Shown: positions 1 to 10,200, numbered from the stretch's first letter. The stretch is 64,000 bases of DNA from an uncultured Flavobacteriaceae bacterium (GCA_947502635.1 CANNAN010000001.1:62001-126000), one strand, 5' to 3'. Made by a program: numbers and translations. Notes: generated by a model not told the origin, from the letters alone.

Positions 1-145
1 TCTAAGAAAATCGAGAATAATTTTACTTCAAAAAGAACGAATTAAATTAATAATTAAAACTATAAGAACAGGTATAAGTAATGGTAGTAATATGTACAAG
101 GGATTTGTCACTAATCATATAATTTACCTTTAGCTCATTAAAAAT

Positions 146-1066
146 ATGCATTTACATTTAAAAATAGTGATATGGATTGTGGTTGGAATTACAGGATGTA
201 GTTATATATCTGCTCAAAACAACCCCTTGAATATGAATGCGCTATACACTGCCGATCCTACTGCCCGAAATTGGGGAGATAATAAGATATGGCTTTATAC
301 GTCACACGATGTGCCTTGTATGGCAAGCTATTCCGCAATGAACGATTGGCATGTTTTTTCTTCTAAAAATGGCACAAGTTGGAAAGACCACGGTAGTGTG
401 CTTTCATTAGATAAATTAAATCAACAAGGTTGGCAGGTATATAATGCCTGGGCACCAGATTGTGTAAAAAAAGATGGTAATTATTATTTTTATTTTCCTG
501 TTAAAGGAATGAAAGATAAAGAATGGAAGATAGGTGTTGCAAGGAGTAAAAAACCTTATGGGCCATTTGAAACTCCCAAATTAGTGGTCGCAAATTGGGG
601 CATAGATCCTAATGTGTTTGTAGATGATGATGGAAAGGCTTATTTATATTGTCAATTTAAAATGGGTGCCCTTAATGATGACATGGTAACTGTTAAAGAA
701 GAAACCATTGTCGAATTAAAAGATGTAGCTCACGTTCCTTATAGTCATTATGAAGGTCCTTTTGTGTTTAAACGCAACAATAAATATTATTATTTGTGCT
801 CATCCGAAGGCTACAAACGATTAATTTATTATATGAGTGATCACCCCCTGGGCCCTTGGGAATATAAAGGCACATTAATGGAGCCAGATGAAAGACCAGC
901 AGAAAACAATCATTGTTCTGTAGTTAAATTTAAAGACAGATGGGTCTTGTTTTATCACAGAAAGGTATGTAATAAAGCACGCAAAATCTGTGCAGATTAT
1001 ATGTCTTTTAATGATGATGGAAGTATTCAGAAAGTCATCAGGACAGAAAAAGGTATTGAATTTTAA
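146..1066 (+). CDS. Glycoside hydrolase family 43-type enzyme (secreted or lipoprotein)
   Basis: A 306-residue protein with an N-terminal signal: hydrophobic residues 7-17, then either a lipobox (ITGC, Cys18) or a cleavage after SAQ at residue 24. The rest fits a single five-bladed GH43 propeller: ADPTA with the expected general base Asp37, GIDPNVF with the pKa-modulating Asp154, and EGPFVF with the expected acid Glu203. The usual blade motifs (NAWAPD near 100, SKKPYGPF near 135, NNHCSVV near 250) are present. The family includes arabinofuranosidases and xylosidases; the substrate here is not readable. Its neighbour is a GH127-type protein, so an arabinose-containing glycan is a reasonable guess. 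The 145 bases upstream show no other gene. Confidence 0.85.
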   Translation: MHLHLKIVIWIVVGITGCSYISAQNNPLNMNALYTADPTARNWGDNKIWLYTSHDVPCMASYSAMNDWHVFSSKNGTSWKDHGSVLSLDKLNQQGWQVYNAWAPDCVKKDGNYYFYFPVKGMKDKEWKIGVARSKKPYGPFETPKLVVANWGIDPNVFVDDDGKAYLYCQFKMGALNDDMVTVKEETIVELKDVAHVPYSHYEGPFVFKRNNKYYYLCSSEGYKRLIYYMSDHPLGPWEYKGTLMEPDERPAENNHCSVVKFKDRWVLFYHRKVCNKARKICADYMSFNDDGSIQKVIRTEKGIEF

Positions 1067-1304
1067 TGAACATTATTGAGCCCTTTAGTTAGAGTGTTTT
1101 TTAAGTAATCAATTGTATTTCAGGTTCATTTAAAAACGGGTATTGAAGAGATACTCCTAAATTTGGAATATTTGTAACACTCTTTAGATCAAATTAACAC
1201 CCCTGCCTAGTTTTTATAGTGATTATTTTAGCTAATTAGTTAATTGAGGTAAAACTTTTAATCCAAGTAAAAGCTGTCTCTAAATCAAATTAAGAAGTAT
1301 ACTA

Positions 1305-3347
1305 ATGAAAAAAAACATTTTATTTTTTGTAGCTAGCATCATTATCATATACGTTAGCTGTAATCGCAAACTTGTTAATACCGATAAAGACACGACTACA
1401 AAATTAAGTGAGCGTACAAATACTTATAAAATACTAAAAGTAGGCCAAGTTAAAGCACGAGGATGGATGCTCGAACAAATGAAATCAGATCTTGAAGTAG
1501 GTTACTTAAGTGCATTTCTTGATTATTGCTCTTTTGTAAACCAAGATGCTTTCAATGCCAATAGGATGAAATCGGATGAGCATTTTAAAGGTTTTGAACA
1601 CCTAAGCACATGGTGGGGTGCAGAACCAGAAGGCTATGTGAAAGATGGTTTGTTAAGAATGGCTGTTCAAAGTAATAATAAGCGGTTTTTAGGAGAAGCC
1701 AAACAGTGGATGGAACGCTTGTTGGAGTATCAAGATAAAGACGGTTATATTGGTATTTATCCCTCAGGAAATGAAGAAGGGACAAGATATAATCATGAGA
1801 ATAAAGCAGATAATGCAGAGTTATGGGTACAAAGTAGAATGTTCTCTGCAATGTTGGCTTGGTACGAATATACCATGGATGAACGTTTTTTAATAGCCGT
1901 AGAGAAGGCCGTTCAGTTATCTATTAGTCAGTATACAGACCGAAACTATTTTACATTACCAAATAAAGGTAAGCGATCTGGAATGAGTCATGCCGTTGGT
2001 TTTTTCGATACGTTAGAGTGGTTATACCGTCTTACGGATAAGAAAATATATTCAGACTACATATTGAAGTTTTATGCAGATTTTAATGAAGCTCCGACCA
2101 AAGATGATGAAATGACAATTAAAAATCTTTTGGATGAAGATTTAAAATTTCAAAAACATACTCCTCATATTGTAGAAGGGATGTATTTACCACATTTAAA
2201 AGCATCTTTAACAACTGATGAGCTTGCCATAAAAGCATCTAAAAATGCGATTAAAAAAGCATGGTACCATTTCAATCCTGGTGGAGGGGTTGTTGGTAGT
2301 GAAGATGTGAAAGGACGCCAAGGTACGGCAGATACTTATAGAGAATATTGTGCTTTGCCAGAATTAATTTTTTCGTTAAATAGGGTTGTTAGCATTTCTG
2401 GACAAACGGAAGTTGGTGATATGGTAGAACGTGTTCTCTTTAATGCAGCTCAAGGAGCAAGATTGCCCGATTTAGGAGCACTTCAATATTTGTCGTCAGA
2501 CAATCGTGTTCATATTAATAGCTGCGGACATGGCGGGCGTTTAGCCTATGATGCTAATCGGTCTACCTGCGGTAAAAATGGATTCGACCCTAACAAATAT
2601 AAGCAAGAAGCCGTTTGTTGTGTTGCTAGTGCTCCTAGAATTTTACCCTATTATATTGATGGCATGTGGATGAAAACGATTAAAGAAAAAGGTATTGCAG
2701 CTATGTATTATGGACCTACAGTTGTTGATTTTGAAATAGATGGTGTACACGTAACTATTGAAGAGGTGACAGACTATCCTTTTTCAGATGTTATAAAGTT
2801 TAAAATTAATGTTGAAAAACCTATAAATTTCGATTTAAAATTGAGGCTGCCAGAGGGCTTAGAAGATATGAACTTGTCTGGTAACTGTAAATATAAAAAT
2901 AGTAAAGATGAAAATTTTGTAACCTTAAATAAAGAGTGGGAAAATGGCGATGAGGTTATTGTACAATTTCCTTTTGAAATAAAGAAAATTCCCCAGCCTA
3001 TATCTCGTACAGTACCGCGACCAGGTTATTATATTCAAAGAGGCCCTTTGGTATATACACTCCAATTTCCTCATAAATTGCATAAAACTTTTGAATATGA
3101 TAACTCGGGTTTTCATAGATATGATGTAGAAACTCTTGATAGAACAGGTTGGGATTATAGTATAGATCCAAAGGAGAAATTTGTTTTAAAGACAGATAAT
3201 AGTGCAGATGTTAATAAGCCTTGGTATAAAAGCCCAGTTTACTTAGAAGGAAATTTAGTAACTCCAAATGGAGAATATAAGAATGTTAAATTAGTTCCTG
3301 AAGGTGCTACAATTTTGAGAAGGTTAACATTTCCTGAGAAAGAATAG
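1305..3347 (+). CDS. GH127-superfamily (DUF1680) beta-L-arabinofuranosidase-like lipoprotein
   Basis: 680 residues, starting with a lipoprotein signal (hydrophobic stretch, then YVSC near residue 19), so probably anchored to a membrane facing the periplasm or surface. The body is an (alpha/alpha)6 barrel plus C-terminal beta domains typical of DUF1680. The zinc/catalytic set of GH127 is visible: Glu347-Tyr-Cys349, matching the E-x-C motif, and the adjacent pair Cys438-Cys439, one of which is the nucleophile in characterised GH127 enzymes. ADNAELWVQSR near 168 and SCGHGGR near 406 are other conserved blocks. A 238-bp gap separates it from the GH43 gene, so they may be transcribed separately. 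Family assignment is firm; the exact bond cleaved is inferred. Confidence 0.85.
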   Translation: MKKNILFFVASIIIIYVSCNRKLVNTDKDTTTKLSERTNTYKILKVGQVKARGWMLEQMKSDLEVGYLSAFLDYCSFVNQDAFNANRMKSDEHFKGFEHLSTWWGAEPEGYVKDGLLRMAVQSNNKRFLGEAKQWMERLLEYQDKDGYIGIYPSGNEEGTRYNHENKADNAELWVQSRMFSAMLAWYEYTMDERFLIAVEKAVQLSISQYTDRNYFTLPNKGKRSGMSHAVGFFDTLEWLYRLTDKKIYSDYILKFYADFNEAPTKDDEMTIKNLLDEDLKFQKHTPHIVEGMYLPHLKASLTTDELAIKASKNAIKKAWYHFNPGGGVVGSEDVKGRQGTADTYREYCALPELIFSLNRVVSISGQTEVGDMVERVLFNAAQGARLPDLGALQYLSSDNRVHINSCGHGGRLAYDANRSTCGKNGFDPNKYKQEAVCCVASAPRILPYYIDGMWMKTIKEKGIAAMYYGPTVVDFEIDGVHVTIEEVTDYPFSDVIKFKINVEKPINFDLKLRLPEGLEDMNLSGNCKYKNSKDENFVTLNKEWENGDEVIVQFPFEIKKIPQPISRTVPRPGYYIQRGPLVYTLQFPHKLHKTFEYDNSGFHRYDVETLDRTGWDYSIDPKEKFVLKTDNSADVNKPWYKSPVYLEGNLVTPNGEYKNVKLVPEGATILRRLTFPEKE

Positions 3348-3382
3348 ATTTAAAACTAGTCCCTTTAAAATAATTAAGATAA

Positions 3383-3876
3383 ACTCGAACAGGTTTTGCA
3401 CCAATAATTATAGATATGGCTAGAGGAATAATTTTTAGCCATATGCGCAAGGAAAAAGTATGAAAAACATTACAGAAAAAGGAAGCGATAATAATTGGAC
3501 AGCGTATACATATTATCGTTATTGGAAGCACATGGTTCATCATGATATTCCAGCACATTTCGGCTTAAGAAACAAAGATTATAAACTTGTTTTTTATTAT
3601 GGATGCTACACTAATTTAGAAAAAGAAGGCACACTTTCTATGTATTGGAACAATGAAAATAATTCTAATAAAGAGCTATCCATACCAGTGGCTTGGGAAT
3701 TTTATGATTTAAGAAAAGATCCTCAAGAACTTAAAAATGAATATAACAATTCTGAATACAAGGATGTGATAGAGAAAATGAAGTTAGAATTAAAAGCTGA
3801 AAGAAAAAGATTAAAAGAAGAAGATAACGAATACCCACTCCTTAAAGAAATTATTGATGCACATTGGAATGATTAG
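3383..3876 (+). pseudogene. Decayed C-terminal remnant of an S1-type sulfatase, with frameshift
   Basis: Bases 3460-3876 are open from an ATG and would give 138 residues that match only the C-terminal end of S1 arylsulfatases (YYRYW, HDIPAHFG near residues 28-36, YDLRKDPQEL near 85). The formylglycine motif and metal-binding core are absent. Similarity runs upstream of that ATG: the same frame encodes AQGKS from 3445 (the usual QGKS block), and a different frame from 3383 encodes TRTGFAPIIIDMA, which fits the preceding sulfatase block (DFAPTxLDMAG). A frame change therefore lies near 3443-3448, and nothing recognisable precedes 3383. I read it as a remnant of a larger deleted gene, not a functional small protein. 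Confidence 0.75.
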
Positions 3877-4000
3877 CCAGGTGTAGTGTGTCATGAAATG
3901 TTTTGATTTCAGCTACAAAAGGGTTTATAATACTAGTAGTATAAAACCTTGTCTTCCAAGTTTGAACAATTTATACCCTTTATTTGGTTTTTATAAGCTC

Positions 4001-4029
4001 TTGTTAAGTAGAACTATATTTTAAGTTTG
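4001..4029 (+). promoter_or_regulatory. Bacteroidota-type promoter upstream of the beta-helix gene
   Basis: TTG at 4001-4003, then 18 bases, then TAAGTTTG at 4022-4029. This matches the flavobacterial consensus TTG-N17-23-TAnnTTTG. It leaves a leader of roughly 80 bases before the ATG at 4114. Predicted from sequence only. Confidence 0.55.
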
Positions 4030-4113
4030 CTTTAATATAATGCGAAAAGGCACTTTTTAGATTATTGATCTTATCGCAAAAAGGTTGCTAATTCGCTAAA
4101 TTCAAAAAATGTT

Positions 4114-7092
4114 ATGGATATATTAAAAAATATACGGAAGTATATGATATGTTGTTGTTGTTTTATGTGCTGTTTTTTGATGAGTGCCCAAGAGCTCTAT
4201 ATAGCAACGAACGGAAACGATGCCAAATATGGTTCCATAGATAGCCCGTTGGCTACATTGATCGGTGCCCGAGATAAAGCTAGAAGTACTGGGGTGAAAA
4301 CAATTTATATACGTGGAGGTCGGTATAATTTTGATACCACTTGTACATTGAACTCTCAAGATTCAGGTATCATATTTAGTGGCTATCAGGACGAAAAGGT
4401 AATTTTTGATGGTAGTAAGTTCATTGATGCTGATAAATTTCAACCTGTAACTAGTACAGATTTATTGACAAAATTGCATAGTAAAGCACAAGGAAAGGTC
4501 TATTCGCAAGTGATAACAGATAACAATTTAAAAGAACTTCTAGACAAACCTACAGCGCAACTTTCGGTAAACGATAAAATGGTAACGGTAGCTAGGTTTC
4601 CCAATATCGGTTTTGCACATATAGATATAGGTACCGTTTCAGGAGAAATTGTTAATACAGATGGTAGTAATGACGATCCTAAAGGGGCCTCGTTTAAATT
4701 ACGTGAAAATATAGATGGCTCAAAATGGAATGCTGAGATAAGTAGGGTTAAGAAAATGCAGATTAAAGGCTATATTTCTGCAGATTGGCTTAAGGAAACA
4801 CATCAGGTAAATGAAGTGGCTACAGATGGTACAATTAAGCTGCAAGACGGATCAAGATATGGTATAAAAGATGGGGCTGCTCATGTAAGCCGCTTATTTT
4901 TTTATCATCTTTTATGTGAACTTGACGAGCCAGGTGAGTGGTATTTTGATTCTATAGATTCCCGTCTCTATATATGGCCTAAGGAGCCTTTTACAGACAA
5001 TAGCACTATGGGTGTTTGGGCTGGTCCGCAGTGCTTTGAAATAAATGAAGCACAGGATATTCAAATTAAAAAGATGACAATCCAGAATTTGGGATCAGGG
5101 AGTAATGGGCAAGGGGCGATAAATGTAAAAGGCGCTAGTAAAAATATTTTAGTTGCTGGTATAACTTTTAGGTTTATAGCAGAGCCGATAACGTCTGTCA
5201 ACTTTTGGCATGATGTAAGAGATAGTAAGATACTAAGCTGCGATTTTTACGATGTCCCTAATAATAGTAGGCTATATGGAGGAAAAATCACTTCTACTTC
5301 GATTGAGTATGGAAATAATATTATGGAGAATTGTCATTTTACACAGATTTATTCAAAAGATTTTTATGGAAAAGCTTGTGGTATTTCTGGAGCAGGTAAT
5401 GTTTTTAGAAATAATTTAATTCATAATATGAATGGACAACCTTTAACGCACTCTGGAGTGGATCATATTATAGAGCTAAATGAAGCATTCAATACTAATA
5501 TAGAAGAAGGGGATGGAGGGATGTTTTATACAGGAGGTAATTTATGGTCTTTCGGTAATAAACTTAGACATAATTTTATGCACCATAACATGACAATTCC
5601 GGGTCTGTTAGGGAAAGGAGCTTTCCATATTGATGATGTAGATGCAGGTGATGAAGTTTATGAAAATGTCTTGTATAAAGGTGGATGGGCTGGTGTGAAA
5701 ATGAATAAAGCTGGCGGACACTCTATAAGAAGCAATGTGTTTTTAGAATGTTATATAGGTGTAAGGAATAATAATAATAGAGTAGAAGCAGTTTATAGCA
5801 CAGCTATGGATTATTTAACATCAGATCCAACAAATTCCATTAAAGCCAATTACATGGGGAGAATGCTCAAGCAAATAGGTGTATCTGGATGGGAAACTGG
5901 ACTATCAGCAAATAATTGGCCCGATAGGGTTGAAAATTTTTGGTATACAAGATACCCTAGGATGAAGACTTTATTTGATGGATTAAATGATAATGATGTC
6001 TTAGGACCATTCGCAACAGATTATACCGATAATTTGTTTTATGGAACATTGGCGAATAACTTTTACGCCCCCACTAATTTAGAAACCATTTCTGGAACTC
6101 AAACAATTACTTTGAATGTTTTTGAAAATCCAAACGCACTTAATTTTAAATTTAAAACACCCATACCTAGTTTTGCAGCAGATATTCCATTTGAAAATAT
6201 AGGATTATATTCAGACCAGTACCGCTGTGCAGTGCCCGATAAAAATGTGTATCGCCAAAAGGTTAAACAAAGGTTTGATGGACAGGTATGCCATAGTAAC
6301 TCGGTCGGATATAATTATACGACTGTAAACAATATAATATATTATAACTCTGGAGAAGAGGTTTATAAATTGGTACCATGTTTAGGAGCTATTGAAGAGC
6401 TTGGTGATGACAGTTATGTTGTTAAGGCCATTGGAGAAACCTGTCCCGATAAAGATAACGGACAGATAAAGATAGAGGCCAAGAACAGCGGTAGTTATGT
6501 GGCGAATCTAAACGGAGGGGCAGATATAAATTTTAGCAACGAATGGGTTATAGAGAATCTGTCTCCAGGAACTTATGAACTTTGTATTACCAATACCGCT
6601 AATAATAAGGTACAGTGCTTTGGTTTCAATATAGAAGCAGGTACATCGGTAACAGGGAAAACCAGTTCAGGAAAAGAGGCTGTAAATATAGAAATAACAG
6701 AAGGGACGGCACCTTTTGATGTGTCTGTAAACGGCAAGCAAATTATGCAGACCACTTCGCAGTCATTTTCGGTGAATGCAAGTTATGGTGACATTGTAGA
6801 AGTCACAACCAGTGTGGCTTGCGAAGGTAGTATTACTAAAACGATGGATGGTATAGTAAGTGTTTCACCTAACCCGACAGATGGTGTATTTGAGATAATC
6901 CTTTCAATGCCGCTAAAGAGTGTTACAGTAGATGTTTACAATGCTTATTCTCAGTTAATTTCATCAAAGAGTTGTCTATTGAACAATGGAAAAGTTCAGT
7001 TAAATATAAACGACAAACCAGCAGGTATTTATTTCGCAAGTATAAGATTAGGCAAGAACAATCCCAAGGTTTTAAAAATAATAAAGAAATAA
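4114..7092 (+). CDS. T9SS-secreted right-handed parallel beta-helix enzyme (GH141/GH120-like)
   Basis: 992 residues. The N-terminus is a signal peptide with an unusual run of cysteines (six in residues 13-20), probably cleaved after SAQ at 26. The mature start (YIATNGNDAKYGS...PLATLIGARD) and YIRGGRYNF are typical of secreted beta-helix carbohydrate enzymes. A blade at about 175-190 carries VNDKMVTVARFPN, and EWYFDSIDSRLYIWP is near 272. The helix core at about 300-560 holds the conserved EEGDGGMFYTGG (near 464-475) and HIDDVDAGDEVYENV (near 505) blocks seen in GH141-like proteins. Two beta-sandwich segments follow, then a T9SS type A sorting domain (VSPNPTDGVFEI from about 921 to a KIIKK end). 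Family placement is from motif memory; substrate unknown. Confidence 0.75.
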   Translation: MDILKNIRKYMICCCCFMCCFLMSAQELYIATNGNDAKYGSIDSPLATLIGARDKARSTGVKTIYIRGGRYNFDTTCTLNSQDSGIIFSGYQDEKVIFDGSKFIDADKFQPVTSTDLLTKLHSKAQGKVYSQVITDNNLKELLDKPTAQLSVNDKMVTVARFPNIGFAHIDIGTVSGEIVNTDGSNDDPKGASFKLRENIDGSKWNAEISRVKKMQIKGYISADWLKETHQVNEVATDGTIKLQDGSRYGIKDGAAHVSRLFFYHLLCELDEPGEWYFDSIDSRLYIWPKEPFTDNSTMGVWAGPQCFEINEAQDIQIKKMTIQNLGSGSNGQGAINVKGASKNILVAGITFRFIAEPITSVNFWHDVRDSKILSCDFYDVPNNSRLYGGKITSTSIEYGNNIMENCHFTQIYSKDFYGKACGISGAGNVFRNNLIHNMNGQPLTHSGVDHIIELNEAFNTNIEEGDGGMFYTGGNLWSFGNKLRHNFMHHNMTIPGLLGKGAFHIDDVDAGDEVYENVLYKGGWAGVKMNKAGGHSIRSNVFLECYIGVRNNNNRVEAVYSTAMDYLTSDPTNSIKANYMGRMLKQIGVSGWETGLSANNWPDRVENFWYTRYPRMKTLFDGLNDNDVLGPFATDYTDNLFYGTLANNFYAPTNLETISGTQTITLNVFENPNALNFKFKTPIPSFAADIPFENIGLYSDQYRCAVPDKNVYRQKVKQRFDGQVCHSNSVGYNYTTVNNIIYYNSGEEVYKLVPCLGAIEELGDDSYVVKAIGETCPDKDNGQIKIEAKNSGSYVANLNGGADINFSNEWVIENLSPGTYELCITNTANNKVQCFGFNIEAGTSVTGKTSSGKEAVNIEITEGTAPFDVSVNGKQIMQTTSQSFSVNASYGDIVEVTTSVACEGSITKTMDGIVSVSPNPTDGVFEIILSMPLKSVTVDVYNAYSQLISSKSCLLNNGKVQLNINDKPAGIYFASIRLGKNNPKVLKIIKK

Positions 7093-7139
7093 TGGTAAGA
7101 TGTTAATTCCAGTATTTTTTAAGTGTTCCTGATGTAGAG

Positions 7140-7176
7140 AAACGTATAATTGATTAATTTCAGTTGTACGTTTTTT
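7140..7176 (+). terminator. Intrinsic terminator after the beta-helix gene
   Basis: Stem AAACGTA (7140-7146) pairs with TACGTTT (7167-7173). An inner stem AATTGA/TCAGTT has one G-U pair around loop TTAATT, and a run of T ends at 7176. It lies 48 bases after the stop codon. The rest of the 7093-7463 gap shows only AT-rich sequence and a weak AATATTTG at 7260. Confidence 0.6.
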
Positions 7177-7463
7177 GCTTGCAAAGATGTGTGGTTATTG
7201 AAATGTACAGAGTATATTATTAAACATATCTTGAACTCTGTGAGACATGTAAAAAAAGTAATATTTGGGAAACAGTTGTTTTTATAAAATAACACAGGAA
7301 GTTTTAATTAATCTCTAAAAATAAAAAGTATTTAGAAGTTTAAGTATTTCATCGAGTTCGGTCGATGATGTTTTGTTCTAAATTGTGCAAATTAATACAA
7401 CATAAAATGAAGTACTACTTTTATATGCGAGCATATTTGAAAAACATATTTAAAAATAAAACA

Positions 7464-8906
7464 ATGTTACTTGGGGTTCGATTTCTATTTATTCTTATTT
7501 TAAGTTTAGTTCTTTTTGCCTGTAATAAGATTGAGAAGTATAATGGTCCAAGCAATGTGGTTTTTATTATGGTAGATGATTTACGCCCTGAGTTAAATTG
7601 CTTTGGGAAAACACAAATAGTTTCTCCAAACATAGATGCATTAGCGAGTGATGGTGTTGTTTTTAGCAATGCTTATTGTAATGTCCCGGTATGTGGAGCG
7701 TCAAGAGCAAGTATTCTAACTGGTTTGTACCCTACGAAAAGACGTTTTACCAATTATGGTTCAAGAGTAGTTAAAGATGCTGCAAATATAACAACCTTAC
7801 CCGAACATTTTAAAAATAACGGCTACGTAACTTCAGCAGTAGGTAAAATTTTTCACCACCCAGATGATGCGCTTCAAAGTTGGTCTAAAATACCTTATAG
7901 ACCAGATTACCCTAATAGTATAAAGCAACAAGAATTATGGCGAGATTATCAATCGTCTGAAAATAGCTGGACGAAAGAAAAAGATTTACCGCTAGGAGCA
8001 TCAGGACCAGCCTGGGAAGCTGCCAATGTACCAGATTCTATATATTATGATGGAAAAACTACCAAATTAGCTTTAGAGGCATTGGATAAATTATCAAAGT
8101 CTGAACAACCTTTTTTCTTTGGGGTTGGTTTTATCAGGCCACATCTTCCTTTTAATGCTCCAAAGAAATATTGGGATCTGTATAAAGAAGATGCTATCGC
8201 TTTAGCTAAAAACCCACATATGCCTTTAAACTCACCCAGATTGGCATGGTTTAATTATAGAGAACTAAGGGGGTATACAAATATAAATAAAGATACTTTG
8301 CCTATTAAAGATGAGCAAGCAAGAAAACTGCGTCATGGATATTACGCTAGCGTTAGTTTTATTGATGCTCAAATAGGTAAGATTATCAAACGCCTAAAAA
8401 GATTAAACCTATATGAAAACACAACAATAGTACTGTTGGGAGATCATGGCTGGAGTTTGGGAGAGCACTCATTATGGTGTAAACATTCGTGTTTTAACAA
8501 TGCTTTGAGAACGCCTCTTATTGTAAAAACCCCCAATTCTCAAAAAGGAATAAAACCAAAATCCTTAATTAGTTTTGTGGATATATATCCAACACTTTGT
8601 GAGTTAAATAGCGTTGAAAAACCCTCGCATTTAGATGGTAAAAGTTTTGTAAAAACTTTAACAGATCCAAATGTAGAAATAAATGATTATGTTTTTTCTA
8701 GATGGGGAAGCGGGGAAACCATTAAGTCTCATAAATTTAGTTATACACAATACTTAGATAGAGAAGGGAATATGAAATCGCATATGCTATATGACCATGA
8801 GTTAGACCCAGAAGAAAATATAAATATTGTAGATAGGTCTGAGCATAAGAAAGAATTAGAGAAATTAGATAAAGCACTAAAAAAACACCTTATCGATAGA
8901 GAATAA
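7464..8906 (+). CDS. S1-family sulfatase, iduronate-2-sulfatase-like lipoprotein
   Basis: An arylsulfatase-fold enzyme that removes sulfate esters from glycans. Starting at 7464 (upstream in-frame ATGs at 7365, 7407 and 7425 exist) gives 480 residues with a clean lipoprotein signal: LLGVRFLFILILSL, then lipobox LFAC with Cys20. FIMVDDLRPEL (34-44) supplies the metal-binding aspartates. CGASR at 77-81 is the C-x-A-S-R sequence whose cysteine becomes formylglycine. LLGDHGWSLGEHSLWCKHS near 335 gives the second metal site. The sequence resembles the iduronate-2-sulfatase/S1_7 type. No sulfatase-maturing enzyme lies in the window. It is convergent with the TRAP genes 20 bases away. Exact start is uncertain; function as a sulfatase is firm. 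Confidence 0.88.
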   Translation: MLLGVRFLFILILSLVLFACNKIEKYNGPSNVVFIMVDDLRPELNCFGKTQIVSPNIDALASDGVVFSNAYCNVPVCGASRASILTGLYPTKRRFTNYGSRVVKDAANITTLPEHFKNNGYVTSAVGKIFHHPDDALQSWSKIPYRPDYPNSIKQQELWRDYQSSENSWTKEKDLPLGASGPAWEAANVPDSIYYDGKTTKLALEALDKLSKSEQPFFFGVGFIRPHLPFNAPKKYWDLYKEDAIALAKNPHMPLNSPRLAWFNYRELRGYTNINKDTLPIKDEQARKLRHGYYASVSFIDAQIGKIIKRLKRLNLYENTTIVLLGDHGWSLGEHSLWCKHSCFNNALRTPLIVKTPNSQKGIKPKSLISFVDIYPTLCELNSVEKPSHLDGKSFVKTLTDPNVEINDYVFSRWGSGETIKSHKFSYTQYLDREGNMKSHMLYDHELDPEENINIVDRSEHKKELEKLDKALKKHLIDRE

Positions 8907-8925
8907 AAGGGATGAATAATTTTAT

Positions 8926-10200
8926 TTAATCCATAATCCAACCAGGTAATGTTAATGAGATACTAGGAAATAAGGTCACTAAAGCTAGTACTATAAAACT
9001 AACGATTAAAAACGGAAAGCTTGCTTTACTCACTTTAGCAATAGATACTTTACCAATACTTGAAGAAATAAACAAGCAAACCCCAACAGGAGGCGTGGTT
9101 AAGCCAATAATAAGATTTAGCACTGCAATCACCGCAAAATGAATGGGATCTATATCTACAGAAATGGCTAGTTTAAGCAAAATAGGGAAGAGTATTAATA
9201 ATGCTGCAATCGTTTCCATAAACGTGCCCACAAAAATGAGGAGAATGTTAATCATTAATAGCACCATATATTTGTTTGTGGAAATCCCAAGAATTTCAGA
9301 AGAAATTAATTGTGGTACTTGCTCGGTGATTAAAATCCAGCCAAATAAATTGGCAAAACCAACCAGCAACATTAAAGATGCTGAGGTTTTCATAGAATCT
9401 AACACTATAATTTGAACTTTTTTAAAGCTTAGTTTTTTATAAACGAAAGCACCAATTAATAAAGCATAAATCACAGCGATAATGGAAGCTTCTGTAGGTG
9501 TAAATACCCCTCCAATAATTCCAAAAAGAATAATAAAGGTCATTAATAAAGACCAAAACGTATCCTTAAAACTATACAAAACTTGCTTTAAACTACTTTT
9601 TGGATGCTTTGGATATTTCTTTTTCTTAGATATAAAATAAGCGGTTGCCATTAAGCCTCCACCCAATAATAATCCAGGAAATGCACCAGCAAGAAATAGT
9701 CTTCCAACCGATAATCCGCTTAAGGTCGCAGCGATAATCATAGGTATACTAGGAGGTATTATAGGTCCCATGGTTGATGACGAAGCTGTTACTGCACATG
9801 AAAAATCGGCATCATAACCTTCTTTTTTCATAGCAGGAATCATAATAGATCCCATACTGGCAGTATCAGAAACAGCAGTGCCTGAAATACCAGCGAATAA
9901 CATAGATGCTCCAATATTTACCAACGATAGGCCTCCAGTAATATGTCCCATTAAATGATTGCAGAAATTGATAATCTTTTCTGTAAGTCCGCCATAATTC
10001 ATCAAATTTCCAGCCATGATAAACCCAGGAATACTTAATAATACAAACACATCGATACCAGAGTATAGTTTCATAGGAATGACAATAAACGGAATACCGT
10101 TTAAAAGGATATACGCTAAACATGACAATCCCAAAGAAAAAGCGATTGGAAACCGCAATATTAAACAGACAACAAAAACAACAAATAATAATAAGATCAT
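8926..10200 (-). CDS. dctM: TRAP transporter large membrane subunit (DctM family)
   Basis: 424 residues, very hydrophobic, about 12 membrane segments. This is the ion-coupled transport channel of a tripartite ATP-independent periplasmic (TRAP) system. Typical DctM features are present: FPIAFSLGLSCLAYILL at the N-terminus, the GAS..FAGISGTAVSDTASMG block near 85-110, IPPSIPMIIA near 150, and LTTPPVGVCLFISSS near 365. It overlaps the DctQ gene by four bases, so the two are translationally coupled. It is last in the dctP-dctQ-dctM operon. The placement beside sulfatase and glycoside hydrolase genes suggests uptake of an acidic monosaccharide such as a uronate; this is inference. Confidence 0.9.
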   Translation of the reverse strand: MILLLFVVFVVCLILRFPIAFSLGLSCLAYILLNGIPFIVIPMKLYSGIDVFVLLSIPGFIMAGNLMNYGGLTEKIINFCNHLMGHITGGLSLVNIGASMLFAGISGTAVSDTASMGSIMIPAMKKEGYDADFSCAVTASSSTMGPIIPPSIPMIIAATLSGLSVGRLFLAGAFPGLLLGGGLMATAYFISKKKKYPKHPKSSLKQVLYSFKDTFWSLLMTFIILFGIIGGVFTPTEASIIAVIYALLIGAFVYKKLSFKKVQIIVLDSMKTSASLMLLVGFANLFGWILITEQVPQLISSEILGISTNKYMVLLMINILLIFVGTFMETIAALLILFPILLKLAISVDIDPIHFAVIAVLNLIIGLTTPPVGVCLFISSSIGKVSIAKVSKASFPFLIVSFIVLALVTLFPSISLTLPGWIMD

